Assembly (NCBI RefSeq): GCF_000241955.1
Contig: NC_016818.1
Coordinates: 3,286,001 to 3,350,000, forward strand
From: Rahnella aquatilis CIP 78.65 = ATCC 33071
Lineage (GTDB): Bacteria; Pseudomonadota; Gammaproteobacteria; Enterobacterales; Enterobacteriaceae
DNA length: 64,000 bases
Reading direction: 5' to 3'
The position numbers and the translations under genes were made by a program. The notes beneath the pieces are model-generated. The model saw only the letters and a list, made by a program, of their open reading frames with translations, was not told where the DNA came from and searched no databases. The stretch's first letter is position 1. Every line of letters starts with the position of its first letter. Shown here in pieces: positions 1-8,258 of this stretch.

Positions 1-849
1 AGCATCGGTGAAGTCGCCCGAATTTGTGGTATCAACCCGGTCACGTTGCGTGCCTGGCAGCGGCGTTATGGCCTGCTGAAGCCACAGCGCACAGAGGGTG
101 GCCATCGTCTGTTTAATGATGATGATCTCGATACCATCCGCACCATTCTGGGCTGGATCAATCGCGGTATTCCGGTTGGTCAGGTGAAATCTTTGCTGGA
201 AGGTAAAGTGGACGCGCTACCCGGTGGCTGGTCGCAGTCAGAACATCAGTTGCTGACTGCCTTACAGGATGGTCGTCCGCAAAAAGTTCGTCAGCTGATG
301 ATGGAATTCGGTCGAGAATATCCGGCGGCCACATTTGTGAAGAACGTGCTTCGCCCGCTGCGTGAACGCCTGAGTTCCGGCGATGCGCGACTGCTGATGT
401 TACGCAGCCAGCTTGACGGGCTGATCATTGAACACGCAGTGATGTGTATGAACGCTGCCCGTAAACGCCCCGGAGCGGTTGCCACACTGATCGGCTGGGG
501 ACATACAGACAGCACCGAATTGTGGCTTGAAGCCATCGTGCGCTGCGAAGAAGGTTTTCAGATCGAGATATTACCGGTTCCGCTCAGCGAACCGTATCTG
601 GAAAACCTGAGCGGTTCGCAAATTCTGTTGTGGTCCGAAGGCAAGCTGACGCAGGTCCAGCGCCAGCGCCTGCAGAACTGGATGGATCAGGGGTTGTCGA
701 TCATGCTGCTGGGCAGTTCTGCGGTTCTGCTTGGCGCAGAAGAAACAGACGCAGAGGAAGGCGGGTTCAGCGAACGTCTCCGGGGCGGTGATCCTCATGC
801 CAGTCTTCATACCGGGCCAGTTCGCCAGAAAGGAAAAAATAATGACTAA
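1..849 (+). CDS. mlrA: MlrA (YehV) MerR-type regulator, 5' end missing
   Basis: MerR-family transcription factor; in E. coli MlrA activates csgD and so curli/biofilm formation. The frame is open from base 1, and the first visible residues (SIGEVARICGINPVTLRAWQ) are the MerR winged-helix, so only about four N-terminal residues are missing. Strong similarity to E. coli MlrA runs from the recognition helix through the ligand-domain-like C-terminal half. The protein is about 40 residues longer than E. coli MlrA (243 aa), ending in a polar tail rich in Glu, Gly and Lys. Neighbours support the call: yohO and yehW-osmF lie downstream as in E. coli, though about 7 kb further away. The stop overlaps the next start by 8 nt, so mlrA appears to be co-transcribed with the lipid operon. 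Confidence 0.9.
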   Translation, partial: SIGEVARICGINPVTLRAWQRRYGLLKPQRTEGGHRLFNDDDLDTIRTILGWINRGIPVGQVKSLLEGKVDALPGGWSQSEHQLLTALQDGRPQKVRQLMMEFGREYPAATFVKNVLRPLRERLSSGDARLLMLRSQLDGLIIEHAVMCMNAARKRPGAVATLIGWGHTDSTELWLEAIVRCEEGFQIEILPVPLSEPYLENLSGSQILLWSEGKLTQVQRQRLQNWMDQGLSIMLLGSSAVLLGAEETDAEEGGFSERLRGGDPHASLHTGPVRQKGKNND

Positions 850-1294
850 ACATTTTCCTGAGTCCGCAATCCCTGACGATGTTCTGGTGCGACTGTGCGA
901 ATTTTATCGCCATCTCGATATCACCCGCCTGCCGCTGCTTTCCCGTATTTATCATCCGCAGGTGGTGTTTACCGATCCGGTTTCGCATTACGAAGGGGTC
1001 GATGCGCTGGAACACTACTTTGCGCAATTGCTTAAAAAAGTGAATGACTGCCGTTTCGAGATCCAGCCTCCGCTTATCCGGGGCGATGAAGCGTCACTGT
1101 TCTGGCGGATGGAATTCTCGCACCCGGCTCTGAAAAAAGGTCAGGCGCTGTTCCTTGATGGCGCAAGTCATCTGCGCATGAATGAAAACCTTATCATCTG
1201 TCAGCGTGATTATTACGATCTCGGTGCCATGCTGTACGAGCACATTCCGGTGCTGGGCGGTGTCGTGCGTGCTGTCAAAGCCAGGTTGAAATAA
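842..1294 (+). CDS. NTF2-like / SnoaL-type small protein
   Basis: A 150-residue protein of the nuclear-transport-factor-2 cone fold (SnoaL-like): an N-terminal helix, then a VVFTDPVSHYEG segment typical of these domains. No catalytic activity can be assigned. The start is the ATG at 842, preceded by AGAAAGGA and overlapping the mlrA stop. An earlier in-frame TTG at 731 would lie deep inside mlrA and lacks a ribosome site. The stop overlaps the following ATG (TAATG), so the gene is second in a tightly coupled operon. Such a protein regularly accompanies SDR, FAD-oxidoreductase, DUF1365 and Cfa-like genes in stress-induced lipid clusters, which suggests an accessory role there. Confidence 0.75.
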   Translation: MTKHFPESAIPDDVLVRLCEFYRHLDITRLPLLSRIYHPQVVFTDPVSHYEGVDALEHYFAQLLKKVNDCRFEIQPPLIRGDEASLFWRMEFSHPALKKGQALFLDGASHLRMNENLIICQRDYYDLGAMLYEHIPVLGGVVRAVKARLK

Positions 1295-2010
1295 TGCGCC
1301 GCGTACTGATCACCGGTGCCAGTTCAGGTATTGGCAAACAACTGGCACAGGATTATGCCGCCGAAGGCTGGGAAGTCATTGCCTGCGGGCGTGATGGCGC
1401 AAAGCTGACGGCGGTGGCCGCAGCCAGCCCGCTGATCATCCCGCTGCGTTTTGATATCACCGATTTACAGGCTACCCGCGAAGCGTTGCAGGGCAGGCAG
1501 GCCGATTTGGTGATCCTTTGCGCCGGCACCTGCGAATATCTCGACAACGGCGTCGTCGATGCTGAAAAAGTCATGCGGGTGATGAACACCAATTTTACCG
1601 GTCCGGTCAATTGCCTTGATGCCCTGCTCCCCGGCTTAGCGCCCGGCAGCCGGGTAGCGCTGGTGGGTTCCGTCGCCTGGCTGCTGCCGTTTGCACGCAG
1701 TGAAGCCTATGGGGCATCCAAAGCGGCGCTGGCCTTTTTTGCCCGCTCTCTGGCGGTTGATCTGGCGAAACGTCAGATTCACATTTCGCTGATCCAGCCG
1801 GGGTTTGTCGAAACGCCACTGACATCGCGCAATGATTTCCCGATGCCGATGATGGTGAGCGTCACGCAGGCCTCAAAGCACATCCGAAAAAAACTGGCGC
1901 GCGGTGACAATGAAATTGCCTTCCCTCCGCTTTTTATCCGTTTACTCAAGGTGGCCTCATTGCTGCCCGTCAGTCTGCAACAATGGTTATGCCGGAAAAT
2001 GGTGAAATAA
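1294..2010 (+). CDS. Short-chain dehydrogenase/reductase
   Basis: Cytoplasmic NAD(P)-dependent SDR of 238 residues. The Rossmann motif TGASSGIG is at residues 7-14, an LCAG motif (NNAG equivalent) lies near residue 75, and the catalytic Tyr and Lys are in YGASKAALAF. The substrate is unknown. It is third in the operon, overlapping the NTF2-like gene by one base and separated by one base from the FAD oxidoreductase. The neighbourhood suggests it reduces or oxidises a fatty-acyl or related lipid intermediate, which is an inference from context only. Confidence 0.85.
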   Translation: MRRVLITGASSGIGKQLAQDYAAEGWEVIACGRDGAKLTAVAAASPLIIPLRFDITDLQATREALQGRQADLVILCAGTCEYLDNGVVDAEKVMRVMNTNFTGPVNCLDALLPGLAPGSRVALVGSVAWLLPFARSEAYGASKAALAFFARSLAVDLAKRQIHISLIQPGFVETPLTSRNDFPMPMMVSVTQASKHIRKKLARGDNEIAFPPLFIRLLKVASLLPVSLQQWLCRKMVK

Positions 2011-2011
2011 C

Positions 2012-3367
2012 ATGACAACAAAAGTGGCGATTGTGGGCAGTGGTATTTCCGGGCTGAGCTGCGCCTGGTTGCTGGCAAAAAGTCAGCCCGACTGCGAGAT
2101 TACCGTCTTTGAAGCGTCGGCAACCTTAGGCGGGCATACTGCCACGCAGGATGTGATTTCCGACGGAAAAGAATACGCCATCGATACCGGTTTTATTGTC
2201 TATAACTCCCGGACATACCCGCATTTTATTGCCCTGCTCAAAGAACTGGGCATTGAAGGCCAGCCGACGGAAATGAGTTTTTCCGTACGCAATCCGGTTA
2301 ACAAACTCGAATACAACGGCCACTCGCTGAACAGTCTGTTTGCCCAGCGCCGTAATCTGCTCAAACCGCACTTCTGGCGATTTATTCTCGAGATCCTGCG
2401 GTTTAACAAGCTGTGCAAAACGCGTTTGCTGAATCCGCACAATGACGAAGATACGCTGGCTGATTTACTCGATCAAAACGGTTTCACGGCGTTTTTCGCC
2501 CTGCATTATGTGTTGCCGATGGGAGCGGCTATCTGGTCTTCTTCCCTGAGCGATATGGCGAATTTCCCGCTGTCGATGTTCCTGCGCTTTTTTGATAATC
2601 ACGGACTGCTGGACGTCAGCAACCGCCCGCAATGGATGGTGGTACCCGGCGGTTCACGGGAATATATCCGCCGGATGCAGGAAAAACTTCCGGCCAGCGT
2701 CAGGCTGCTCACCCGTGCTCCGGTCAGTAAAGTCGTGCGCACGCCCTGCGGTGTGACGCTGCATTCCCCGCACGGCGAGGCGCATTTTGATCAGATTGTT
2801 TTCGCCTGCCACTCCGATCAGGCGCTGGCGATTCTGGGCGACAACGCCAGTGCTGATGAGCAAAGCATTCTCAGCGCCCTGCCTTATCAGAGCAACGACG
2901 TTATTTTGCACACTGATACGCACCTCCTGCCACGGGAAAAACGTGCCTGGGCGAGCTGGAATTATCAGTTGCCCAATTCGCTGCATCTGGCCGAACGCGC
3001 AGATATGCGCGACAGCAATGCGGCACACCGCCGCGCCAGCGTGACCTATAACATGAATATTTTGCAGGGGCTGAATACGCCGCAAACTTTTTGTGTGTCG
3101 CTCAACCCGCTGACGCCGATAGATGAAAGCAAAGTCCTGTTCCGCACCACGTATATGCACCCGGTTCTCAATCTGGCCAGTCACCAGGCGCAGCAGGAGC
3201 GCCACCGGATTAACGGCCACAACCGAACCTGGTTCTGTGGTGCGTACTGGTACAACGGCTTTCACGAAGACGGCGTCAACAGTGCCCGCGATGTGGCGGA
3301 ACAGCTCAGTCTGCAACCGGGCAGTGTACAGCGACAGTATGATCAGGAAAAACGGGAGGCGTCATGA
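2012..3367 (+). CDS. FAD-dependent amine-oxidase-like oxidoreductase (COG2907 type)
   Basis: A 451-residue flavoprotein. The N-terminus has a dinucleotide-binding motif (VGSGISGLSCAWLL) followed by the acidic FEASATLGGHT turn usual for FAD/NAD(P)-binding amine oxidases and desaturase-like enzymes. The C-terminus (WFCGAYWYNGFHEDG) carries a second FAD-contact motif. Members of this group are found immediately upstream of DUF1365 and Cfa-like genes in many proteobacteria, where they are thought to modify membrane fatty acids. Its stop overlaps the next start (ATGA), implying translational coupling. The exact reaction is not known from sequence. Confidence 0.85.
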   Translation: MTTKVAIVGSGISGLSCAWLLAKSQPDCEITVFEASATLGGHTATQDVISDGKEYAIDTGFIVYNSRTYPHFIALLKELGIEGQPTEMSFSVRNPVNKLEYNGHSLNSLFAQRRNLLKPHFWRFILEILRFNKLCKTRLLNPHNDEDTLADLLDQNGFTAFFALHYVLPMGAAIWSSSLSDMANFPLSMFLRFFDNHGLLDVSNRPQWMVVPGGSREYIRRMQEKLPASVRLLTRAPVSKVVRTPCGVTLHSPHGEAHFDQIVFACHSDQALAILGDNASADEQSILSALPYQSNDVILHTDTHLLPREKRAWASWNYQLPNSLHLAERADMRDSNAAHRRASVTYNMNILQGLNTPQTFCVSLNPLTPIDESKVLFRTTYMHPVLNLASHQAQQERHRINGHNRTWFCGAYWYNGFHEDGVNSARDVAEQLSLQPGSVQRQYDQEKREAS

Positions 3368-4080
3368 ACAGCCAGTTGTATGTCGGCACGGTGTGCCATC
3401 GCCGGTTTACGCCGGTTGAACACCGTTTCGACTACGATATTTTCATGCCGCTGATTGACCTCGATGAACTGGATCAGTTACCTGCACAGGGTATTCAGCT
3501 CGAGCGGTTTTCCGCCGCCAGTTTTCGTCGCAAAGATTATCTCGGCGGCGGTGATATCAAAACCAAAGCGCAAGCGAGAATTGAAGCGCTGACCGGCGAG
3601 CGCCCGGACGGACGGGTGATGTTGTTATGTCAGTTGTGTTATTTCGGCTGTTATTTCAATCCGGTAAACTTTTACTATCTTTATGATAAAAAAGAGATTT
3701 TATGCTGGATGCTGGCCGAGGTGCGCAATACGCCCTGGAATGAACGTCATACCTACGCCGTGCTCCCTGACGGTTCACAACCGGTGCCGAAAGCCTTTCA
3801 TGTGTCGCCCTTTAATCCGATGGATATGGTCTATCACTGGCGGCTGACACCTCCCGGAAAACAGTTACACATCACTATTGAAAATTACCGCAAAGAACGG
3901 GAATTCGATGCAGCCCTTTCACTGACGGCCCGTCCGCTGACCCGCGCGGCGTTGCGTCAGCAATTGTGGCGACTGCCTCTCATGACCGCAAAAACCGCGC
4001 TGACCATTTACTGGCAGGCGCTGAAACTGTGGCTGAAACGGGCCCCCATTTATTCTCATCCTCCCGTTGATAAGGACTGA
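3364..4080 (+). CDS. DUF1365 family protein
   Basis: A 238-residue DUF1365 (COG3496) protein. It is recognisable by the opening LYVGTVCHRRFTPVEHRFDY, the central CYFGCYFNPVNFYYLYD block and the later FHVSPFNPMDMVY block. The function is undetermined; family members almost always sit between an FAD oxidoreductase and a cyclopropane-synthase-like methyltransferase, as here. It overlaps the preceding gene by 4 nt and is 2 nt from the following one. Conserved His, Cys and Asn residues could indicate an enzyme, but no cofactor motif is evident. Confidence 0.85.
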   Translation: MNSQLYVGTVCHRRFTPVEHRFDYDIFMPLIDLDELDQLPAQGIQLERFSAASFRRKDYLGGGDIKTKAQARIEALTGERPDGRVMLLCQLCYFGCYFNPVNFYYLYDKKEILCWMLAEVRNTPWNERHTYAVLPDGSQPVPKAFHVSPFNPMDMVYHWRLTPPGKQLHITIENYRKEREFDAALSLTARPLTRAALRQQLWRLPLMTAKTALTIYWQALKLWLKRAPIYSHPPVDKD

Positions 4081-4082
4081 CC

Positions 4083-5318
4083 ATGAGCCAACCTGAAATG
4101 CAGCTCGCCCGTGAAGGGGCGAATAACAGGCGCTGTAGTAAAGCGGCACGCGCGCTCATTCTCGGCGTACTCAAACAGCTTAAAGGGGCCGGTCTGATCC
4201 TGCGCGAACGCGGCGAGGAAGAACTCTTCTTCGGCGATCCGAGCGCGATATTGCAGGGGGAAATAGATGTTCTGCATCCGCGAGCTTACCGGCGTGTGCT
4301 GCTGGGCGGCAGCGTCGCCGCGGGTGAAAGCTTTATTGATGGTGACTGGACGACGCCTGATCTGACCGTCGTTCTGCAACTGCTGGCCGAGAACCTGAAG
4401 CTGGTCGATAAAATCGAGGCTCGCCTGAGCTGGCTCAGCACGCCGGCAAAAAAAATTATTCACTTTTTCCGCCGCAACAGCCCGGCGCAGGCGCGTAAAA
4501 ATATCTCGGCGCATTACGATCTGGGTAACGATTTCTATCGGGGTTTTCTCGATGAGAAGATGCTTTATTCATCGGCCTGGTATCAGGAACCGCAGATGAC
4601 ACTGGAACAGGCGCAGGAAGCCAAGATGCGCCGTTTGTGTGACCAGCTTGAATTGAAGGCGGGCGACCATCTGCTGGAAATCGGCACCGGCTGGGGTGCG
4701 ATGGCCGAATTTGCCGCGCGGGAATACGGCTGTCAGGTGACCACCACCACCATTTCCCGTGAGCAATATCACTTTGCCTGTGAGCGGATCGAAAAAGCCG
4801 GGCTGACGGACCGCGTGACGGTGCTGTTTGAAGACTACCGTTCGCTGCGGGGGCAGTTCGACAAACTGGTGTCGATAGAGATGATCGAAGCCGTCGGCAA
4901 ACGCTATCTCTCCACCTTTTTCAGGCACTGCAATGCGCTGCTTAAACCGCAGGGACGCATGGCGATCCAGGCCATCACCATCGCCGACCAGCGTTATGCC
5001 GCCTACAGCCGTAATGTCGATTTTATTCAGTGCTACGTTTTTCCCGGCGGTTTTCTGCCCTCAATTACCGCCATGAATGACACGATGACCCGCTGCACCA
5101 GTCTGGTGGTGCGTGACCTGTTCGATATCGGTGCCGATTACGCCCGTACTCTTCACGAATGGCGTGAACGGGTTCTGCACTACTGGACTACGCAGACGGA
5201 GGGCGTGCATGACGAATATTTCCGCCGCCTGTGGCTGTTTTATCTGTGCTACTGCGAGGCAGGTTTCCGCGCCCGCACCATCAGCACCGTGCAGCTTGTT
5301 GCCGAGCGACGCGCATGA
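4083..5318 (+). CDS. Cyclopropane-fatty-acid-synthase-like SAM methyltransferase
   Basis: A 411-residue Cfa/COG2230 methyltransferase acting on unsaturated phospholipid acyl chains. The SAM-binding motif LLEIGTGWGAMAEF lies at residues 197-210 and the family block HYDLGNDFYRGFLD at 144-157. Aligned by eye with E. coli Cfa, the bicarbonate-site residue Cys139 is Ser164 here and His266 is Gln296, whereas Glu239 is kept as Glu269 and the later Tyr (GADY) is present. It is therefore probably not a housekeeping cyclopropane synthase but a member of the divergent, operon-linked subgroup, some of whose relatives are implicated in methylated or furan fatty acids. The product is an inference. The stop overlaps the next ATG. 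Confidence 0.85.
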   Translation: MSQPEMQLAREGANNRRCSKAARALILGVLKQLKGAGLILRERGEEELFFGDPSAILQGEIDVLHPRAYRRVLLGGSVAAGESFIDGDWTTPDLTVVLQLLAENLKLVDKIEARLSWLSTPAKKIIHFFRRNSPAQARKNISAHYDLGNDFYRGFLDEKMLYSSAWYQEPQMTLEQAQEAKMRRLCDQLELKAGDHLLEIGTGWGAMAEFAAREYGCQVTTTTISREQYHFACERIEKAGLTDRVTVLFEDYRSLRGQFDKLVSIEMIEAVGKRYLSTFFRHCNALLKPQGRMAIQAITIADQRYAAYSRNVDFIQCYVFPGGFLPSITAMNDTMTRCTSLVVRDLFDIGADYARTLHEWRERVLHYWTTQTEGVHDEYFRRLWLFYLCYCEAGFRARTISTVQLVAERRA

Positions 5319-5818
5319 AATCCTTGCGCTTCTGGCTGCTGACATTGGGTTTTGATGCCTGGTGGACGCTGGCCGTCTGGGGGCGCAAACGTTTTATCCT
5401 CTTCCTGCTGGTAAGCAGTTTTCTGATGCTGGCGTTTACGCCAGCAAAACGCCGGTTATGGGTCGCCACGGCCTGCACGCTGGGTATCATGATGGATTCG
5501 CTGTGGTGCATTCTGGGTCTGTTTGAATTTACCGGTGCTTCCGCCGTACCGCCGTGGATGATGGCGTTATGGCTGGGTTTCAGCGCCTGGTGGCTGTGGT
5601 TACTCAGCTATTTACGGCTGACGTGGTACTGGCTGGTGCCTGTCGGCGCGGTCAGCGGCCCGCTGGCTTATTACCTCGGCATGCAACTGGGTGCCATGCA
5701 ACTTCTCGCCGCACCGGTATATGTCTGGCTCTTACTGGCGGCTGGCTGGGCGGTATTCTTACCGCTGGTAAGCCTGCCGGTTTTGATCAGCAACGACACA
5801 GGGCGGAAAACCCGATGA
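5315..5818 (+). CDS. DUF2878 inner-membrane protein
   Basis: A 167-residue hydrophobic protein with about five predicted membrane segments rich in Trp (GFDAWWTLAVWG, WLGFSAWWLWLLSYL). The composition and its position after a Cfa-like gene match the DUF2878 family, of unknown function. The start at 5315 overlaps the preceding stop as ATGA and gives a membrane segment right at the N-terminus; a much longer reading frame upstream would run inside the methyltransferase gene. The stop overlaps the next start in the same ATGA fashion. It may anchor or assist the lipid-modifying enzymes of the operon at the inner membrane, by context only. Confidence 0.8.
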   Translation: MKSLRFWLLTLGFDAWWTLAVWGRKRFILFLLVSSFLMLAFTPAKRRLWVATACTLGIMMDSLWCILGLFEFTGASAVPPWMMALWLGFSAWWLWLLSYLRLTWYWLVPVGAVSGPLAYYLGMQLGAMQLLAAPVYVWLLLAAGWAVFLPLVSLPVLISNDTGRKTR

Positions 5819-6342
5819 TGCGCACATTTCTGACAGCACTTTCGCTGATGATTTCCTTCTCTGCCTTTGCCGCCACGCCGTGGGGCCCCTGGCAACAGGT
5901 CGGGCGCGCTACGCTGAGCTGGGGACCCTTTGAGGTTTATCACTCGCAACTGCTGACACCGGACGGTCAATATCACCCCGGAAAATGGCCGCAGGCGCTG
6001 GTGATTGACTATCTGCGCAGCATTGACCATCAGGAGCTGACCAAAGCCACCGAAGAACAGTGGCAGGCGCTGGGATTACTGACGCAGGCACAGAAAAATG
6101 GCTGGCTGGACGCGGTGCAAAACACCTGGCCGGATGTCAGCAACGGCAGTGAAATCGTGTTTGTCGCCACGGAAAACGGCGGCCAGTTTTACAGCCAGCC
6201 AGCGAACAGCGTGCTGAGTACACCGGTGGGTCAGCCTTTCAGTCCGGCATTCCGTGATGCCTTTCTGGCTATCTGGCTCTCGCCCGCCACACAGTACCCT
6301 GATTTACGCAGCAAGCTGACCGGCGCATCCGCGTCCGATTAA
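5815..6342 (+). CDS. Chalcone-isomerase-like periplasmic protein
   Basis: A 175-residue exported protein. The signal peptide covers roughly residues 1-20 (MMRTFLTALSLMISFSAFA, then ATPW). The mature part matches the bacterial chalcone-isomerase-like fold family, with the landmarks LSWGPFEVYHSQLLTPDG and WPQALVIDYLRSID. Bacterial members lack flavonoid substrates and probably bind fatty acids or other lipids. The start at 5815 overlaps the DUF2878 stop; a second ATG follows directly at 5818. The stop is 20 nt before the lipoprotein start. Its place in the operon suggests periplasmic handling of the modified lipid, an inference. Confidence 0.8.
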   Translation: MMRTFLTALSLMISFSAFAATPWGPWQQVGRATLSWGPFEVYHSQLLTPDGQYHPGKWPQALVIDYLRSIDHQELTKATEEQWQALGLLTQAQKNGWLDAVQNTWPDVSNGSEIVFVATENGGQFYSQPANSVLSTPVGQPFSPAFRDAFLAIWLSPATQYPDLRSKLTGASASD

Positions 6343-6362
6343 TGGCATCTTATGGAGGTTTT

Positions 6363-6899
6363 ATGAGTGTTCTGCGCAAGATTTTTGTCACCCTGATCGT
6401 CGGCAGTATGCTGTTACTCACCGGCTGCAAAGCCAATATTCAGGATTACGCGCAAGCGCAACCGAAGCTGGATATTTTCACCTGGTTTGCCGGTGACAGT
6501 GTGGCCTACGGCATGGTGCAGGATCACAGCGACAAACAGACCCGGCGCTTTACCGTGAAAATCCGCGGTGACGTGGCGGGCGATACGCTGACGCTGCATG
6601 AAAATTTTGTTTATGACGACGGTGAGAAACAGACCCGCATCTGGCGAATCCGCAAACTCACGGATGGCAGTTATACCGGTACGGCGGGTGATATTATCGG
6701 CACCGCCGCCGGGCAATCCGCAGGCAATGCCTTTAACTGGAAATACGTGATGGATGTGAAATCAGGCGGCAGCACCTACCGCCTGACGTTCGATGACTGG
6801 ATTTACCAGCAGGACGAACAGCACCTGTTTAACGCCACCTCGCTGAAAAAATTTGGCGTGGAAGTGGCGCGGGTGACGATCTTCTTTGAGAAGAAGTGA
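6363..6899 (+). CDS. DUF3833 family lipoprotein
   Basis: A 178-residue lipoprotein. The signal peptide ends in the lipobox LLTGC, so Cys would be acylated after residue 20. The body (FTWFAGDSVAYGMVQDHSDK, then a beta-rich remainder) matches DUF3833. The ATG at 6363 is preferred because TATGGAGG stands just upstream at proper spacing; an in-frame ATG at 6342 overlaps the previous stop but would put seven extra residues before the signal peptide. It is the last gene of the operon; a GC-rich palindrome follows at 6919-6936. The function is unknown. Confidence 0.85.
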   Translation: MSVLRKIFVTLIVGSMLLLTGCKANIQDYAQAQPKLDIFTWFAGDSVAYGMVQDHSDKQTRRFTVKIRGDVAGDTLTLHENFVYDDGEKQTRIWRIRKLTDGSYTGTAGDIIGTAAGQSAGNAFNWKYVMDVKSGGSTYRLTFDDWIYQQDEQHLFNATSLKKFGVEVARVTIFFEKK

Positions 6900-6918
6900 G
6901 GTAAGCTCGAACCGTTCC

Positions 6919-6936
6919 CTCCCCTGCGAAGGGGAG
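6919..6936. repeat. Dispersed palindrome, copy 1
   Basis: CTCCCCTGCGAAGGGGAG, arms CTCCCC/GGGGAG around TGCGAA. It lies between the convergent DUF3833 and yedA genes, 3 nt from the yedA stop. The same core recurs at seven other intergenic places in the window. It could also act as a transcription-ending or mRNA-protecting hairpin. Confidence 0.85.
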
Positions 6937-6938
6937 AA

Positions 6939-7856
6939 TTAAACCTTCACTTCTTTAATCTCAGTCTTCTTACGCCCGAACACGAATTTCCCCAGTGTCA
7001 CCAGCAATACCGCGCAGAGAATAACGCCTAACGCCACCCACTCGACCGGGGAAAGGGATTCACCGGCGAAGCCAATGCCCAGCAGAACGGCCACAATCGG
7101 GTTCACATAGGCATAACTGGTGGCAACGGCGGGACGGACGGTTTTCAGCAGGAACATGTAGGCGCTGATGGCAATCATCGAGCCAAATACCACCAGATAA
7201 CCGAGCGCCAGAAAGCCGCTCAGCGGCGGGACTGCCGTCAGGTGTTCGCCGCTGAACCGGCTGGCCACCAGCAGTACCAGGCCCGCGATAATCATTTCCG
7301 CCGCGCCTGCCATTAAGCCTTTGGGCAGCGGCAGACGCGAACTCCACACCGAACCAAACGCCCAGCTCAGCGAGGCGAGCAGGATCAGCGCCGCGCCCCA
7401 CGGGTTGCCTTGCAGATTGCTGCCGGTATTAAGCAGCACAATCCCGAACAGGCCGATGGCAACACCGGTCCATTCCAGACGGCTGTTAGGCATACCCCAC
7501 AGGCGGCTGAAGCACAGGGTAAACAGCGGCACGGTCGCGACCATTACCGCTGCAATGCCTGACGGCACCTGCATGTGTTCGGCCACCGTCACCAGCCCGT
7601 TACCCACCGAGAGCAGCAAAATGCCCACCGCACCGGCGGCCATCCACTGTTTAAGGGTCGGAACGTGATGGCCACGCAACAGCAGAAATGTAAACAGAAT
7701 GCATCCGGCGACAAAGAAACGCAGTCCGGCCATCATCAGCGGTGGCCAGCTTTCCACCCCCACGCGGATCACGAAATAGGTAGAACCCCAGATGAAATAT
7801 AGTGCAAACAGTCCAGCGATTAATGGCAGCAGAGAACGGGTGGCGGAACCAGTCAT
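6939..7856 (-). CDS. yedA: EamA/DMT-family inner-membrane exporter YedA
   Basis: A 305-residue, ten-span drug/metabolite transporter with two EamA repeats. The N-terminal GLFALYFIWGSTYFVIRVG and the SGIAAVMVATVPLF and TSYAYVNPIVAVLLG segments closely match E. coli YedA (306 aa), whose substrate is not established (amino acid or metabolite efflux suspected). It is convergent with the lipid operon and divergent from yohO. In E. coli yedA is not next to mlrA, so it belongs to the material separating mlrA from yohO here. Confidence 0.88.
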   Translation of the reverse strand: MTGSATRSLLPLIAGLFALYFIWGSTYFVIRVGVESWPPLMMAGLRFFVAGCILFTFLLLRGHHVPTLKQWMAAGAVGILLLSVGNGLVTVAEHMQVPSGIAAVMVATVPLFTLCFSRLWGMPNSRLEWTGVAIGLFGIVLLNTGSNLQGNPWGAALILLASLSWAFGSVWSSRLPLPKGLMAGAAEMIIAGLVLLVASRFSGEHLTAVPPLSGFLALGYLVVFGSMIAISAYMFLLKTVRPAVATSYAYVNPIVAVLLGIGFAGESLSPVEWVALGVILCAVLLVTLGKFVFGRKKTEIKEVKV

Positions 7857-8081
7857 AGGAATAACTTATTAGCGTGATAACGAAGGCAGACAGTTAACGC
7901 TATTGGCCTGATTACCGGCAAGTAAATCTGTGCTATCACATCAAAATGTTGCTAAAAGGTTTCTGTATATGACAAAAAATGCGCTGGCATCAGGGTTAAA
8001 AGTAATCACAGCATGAATAGTCTGTTGCAGGGGTGCGGAAACGATTTATAATTCGCCGTTCAAAATTCTGAGGTATTGCAC

Positions 8082-8258
8082 ATGAACTCGCTTGGCAAAA
8101 AATTATTTATCGCGCTGTTTGGTCTGATGGCCATTGGTGCAATTGGTGGCGTGATGGTTGCCGGTTATGCGGTGGTGATTCAGGACGACGCTAAACCGGT
8201 CAGCGACAGCGACGCCCCTTCTGTGGTGCCTGCGCCAGCGGCGGCGTCAGCGCACTGA
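8082..8258 (+). CDS. yohO: YohO-like small membrane protein
   Basis: A 58-residue single-span membrane protein. The segment around residues 16-34 ([15 protein letters not shown]) matches the core of E. coli YohO, which lies between mlrA and yehW. A Pro/Ala-rich tail of about 23 residues replaces the short E. coli C-terminus, so this version is longer (E. coli 35 aa). The ATG at 8082 is chosen because TGAGGT stands 8 nt upstream; a TTG at 8076 is too close to that site. The end overlaps the convergent yehW gene by 12 nt. The function is unknown. Confidence 0.82.
   Translation: MNSLGKKLFIALFGLMAIGAIGGVMVAGYAVVIQDDAKPVSDSDAPSVVPAPAAASAH

Noticed and set aside
2654..3316. 220-codon minus-strand frame opposite the FAD oxidoreductase
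   Set aside because: Antisense shadow; the plus-strand protein has complete family motifs and tight operon spacing.
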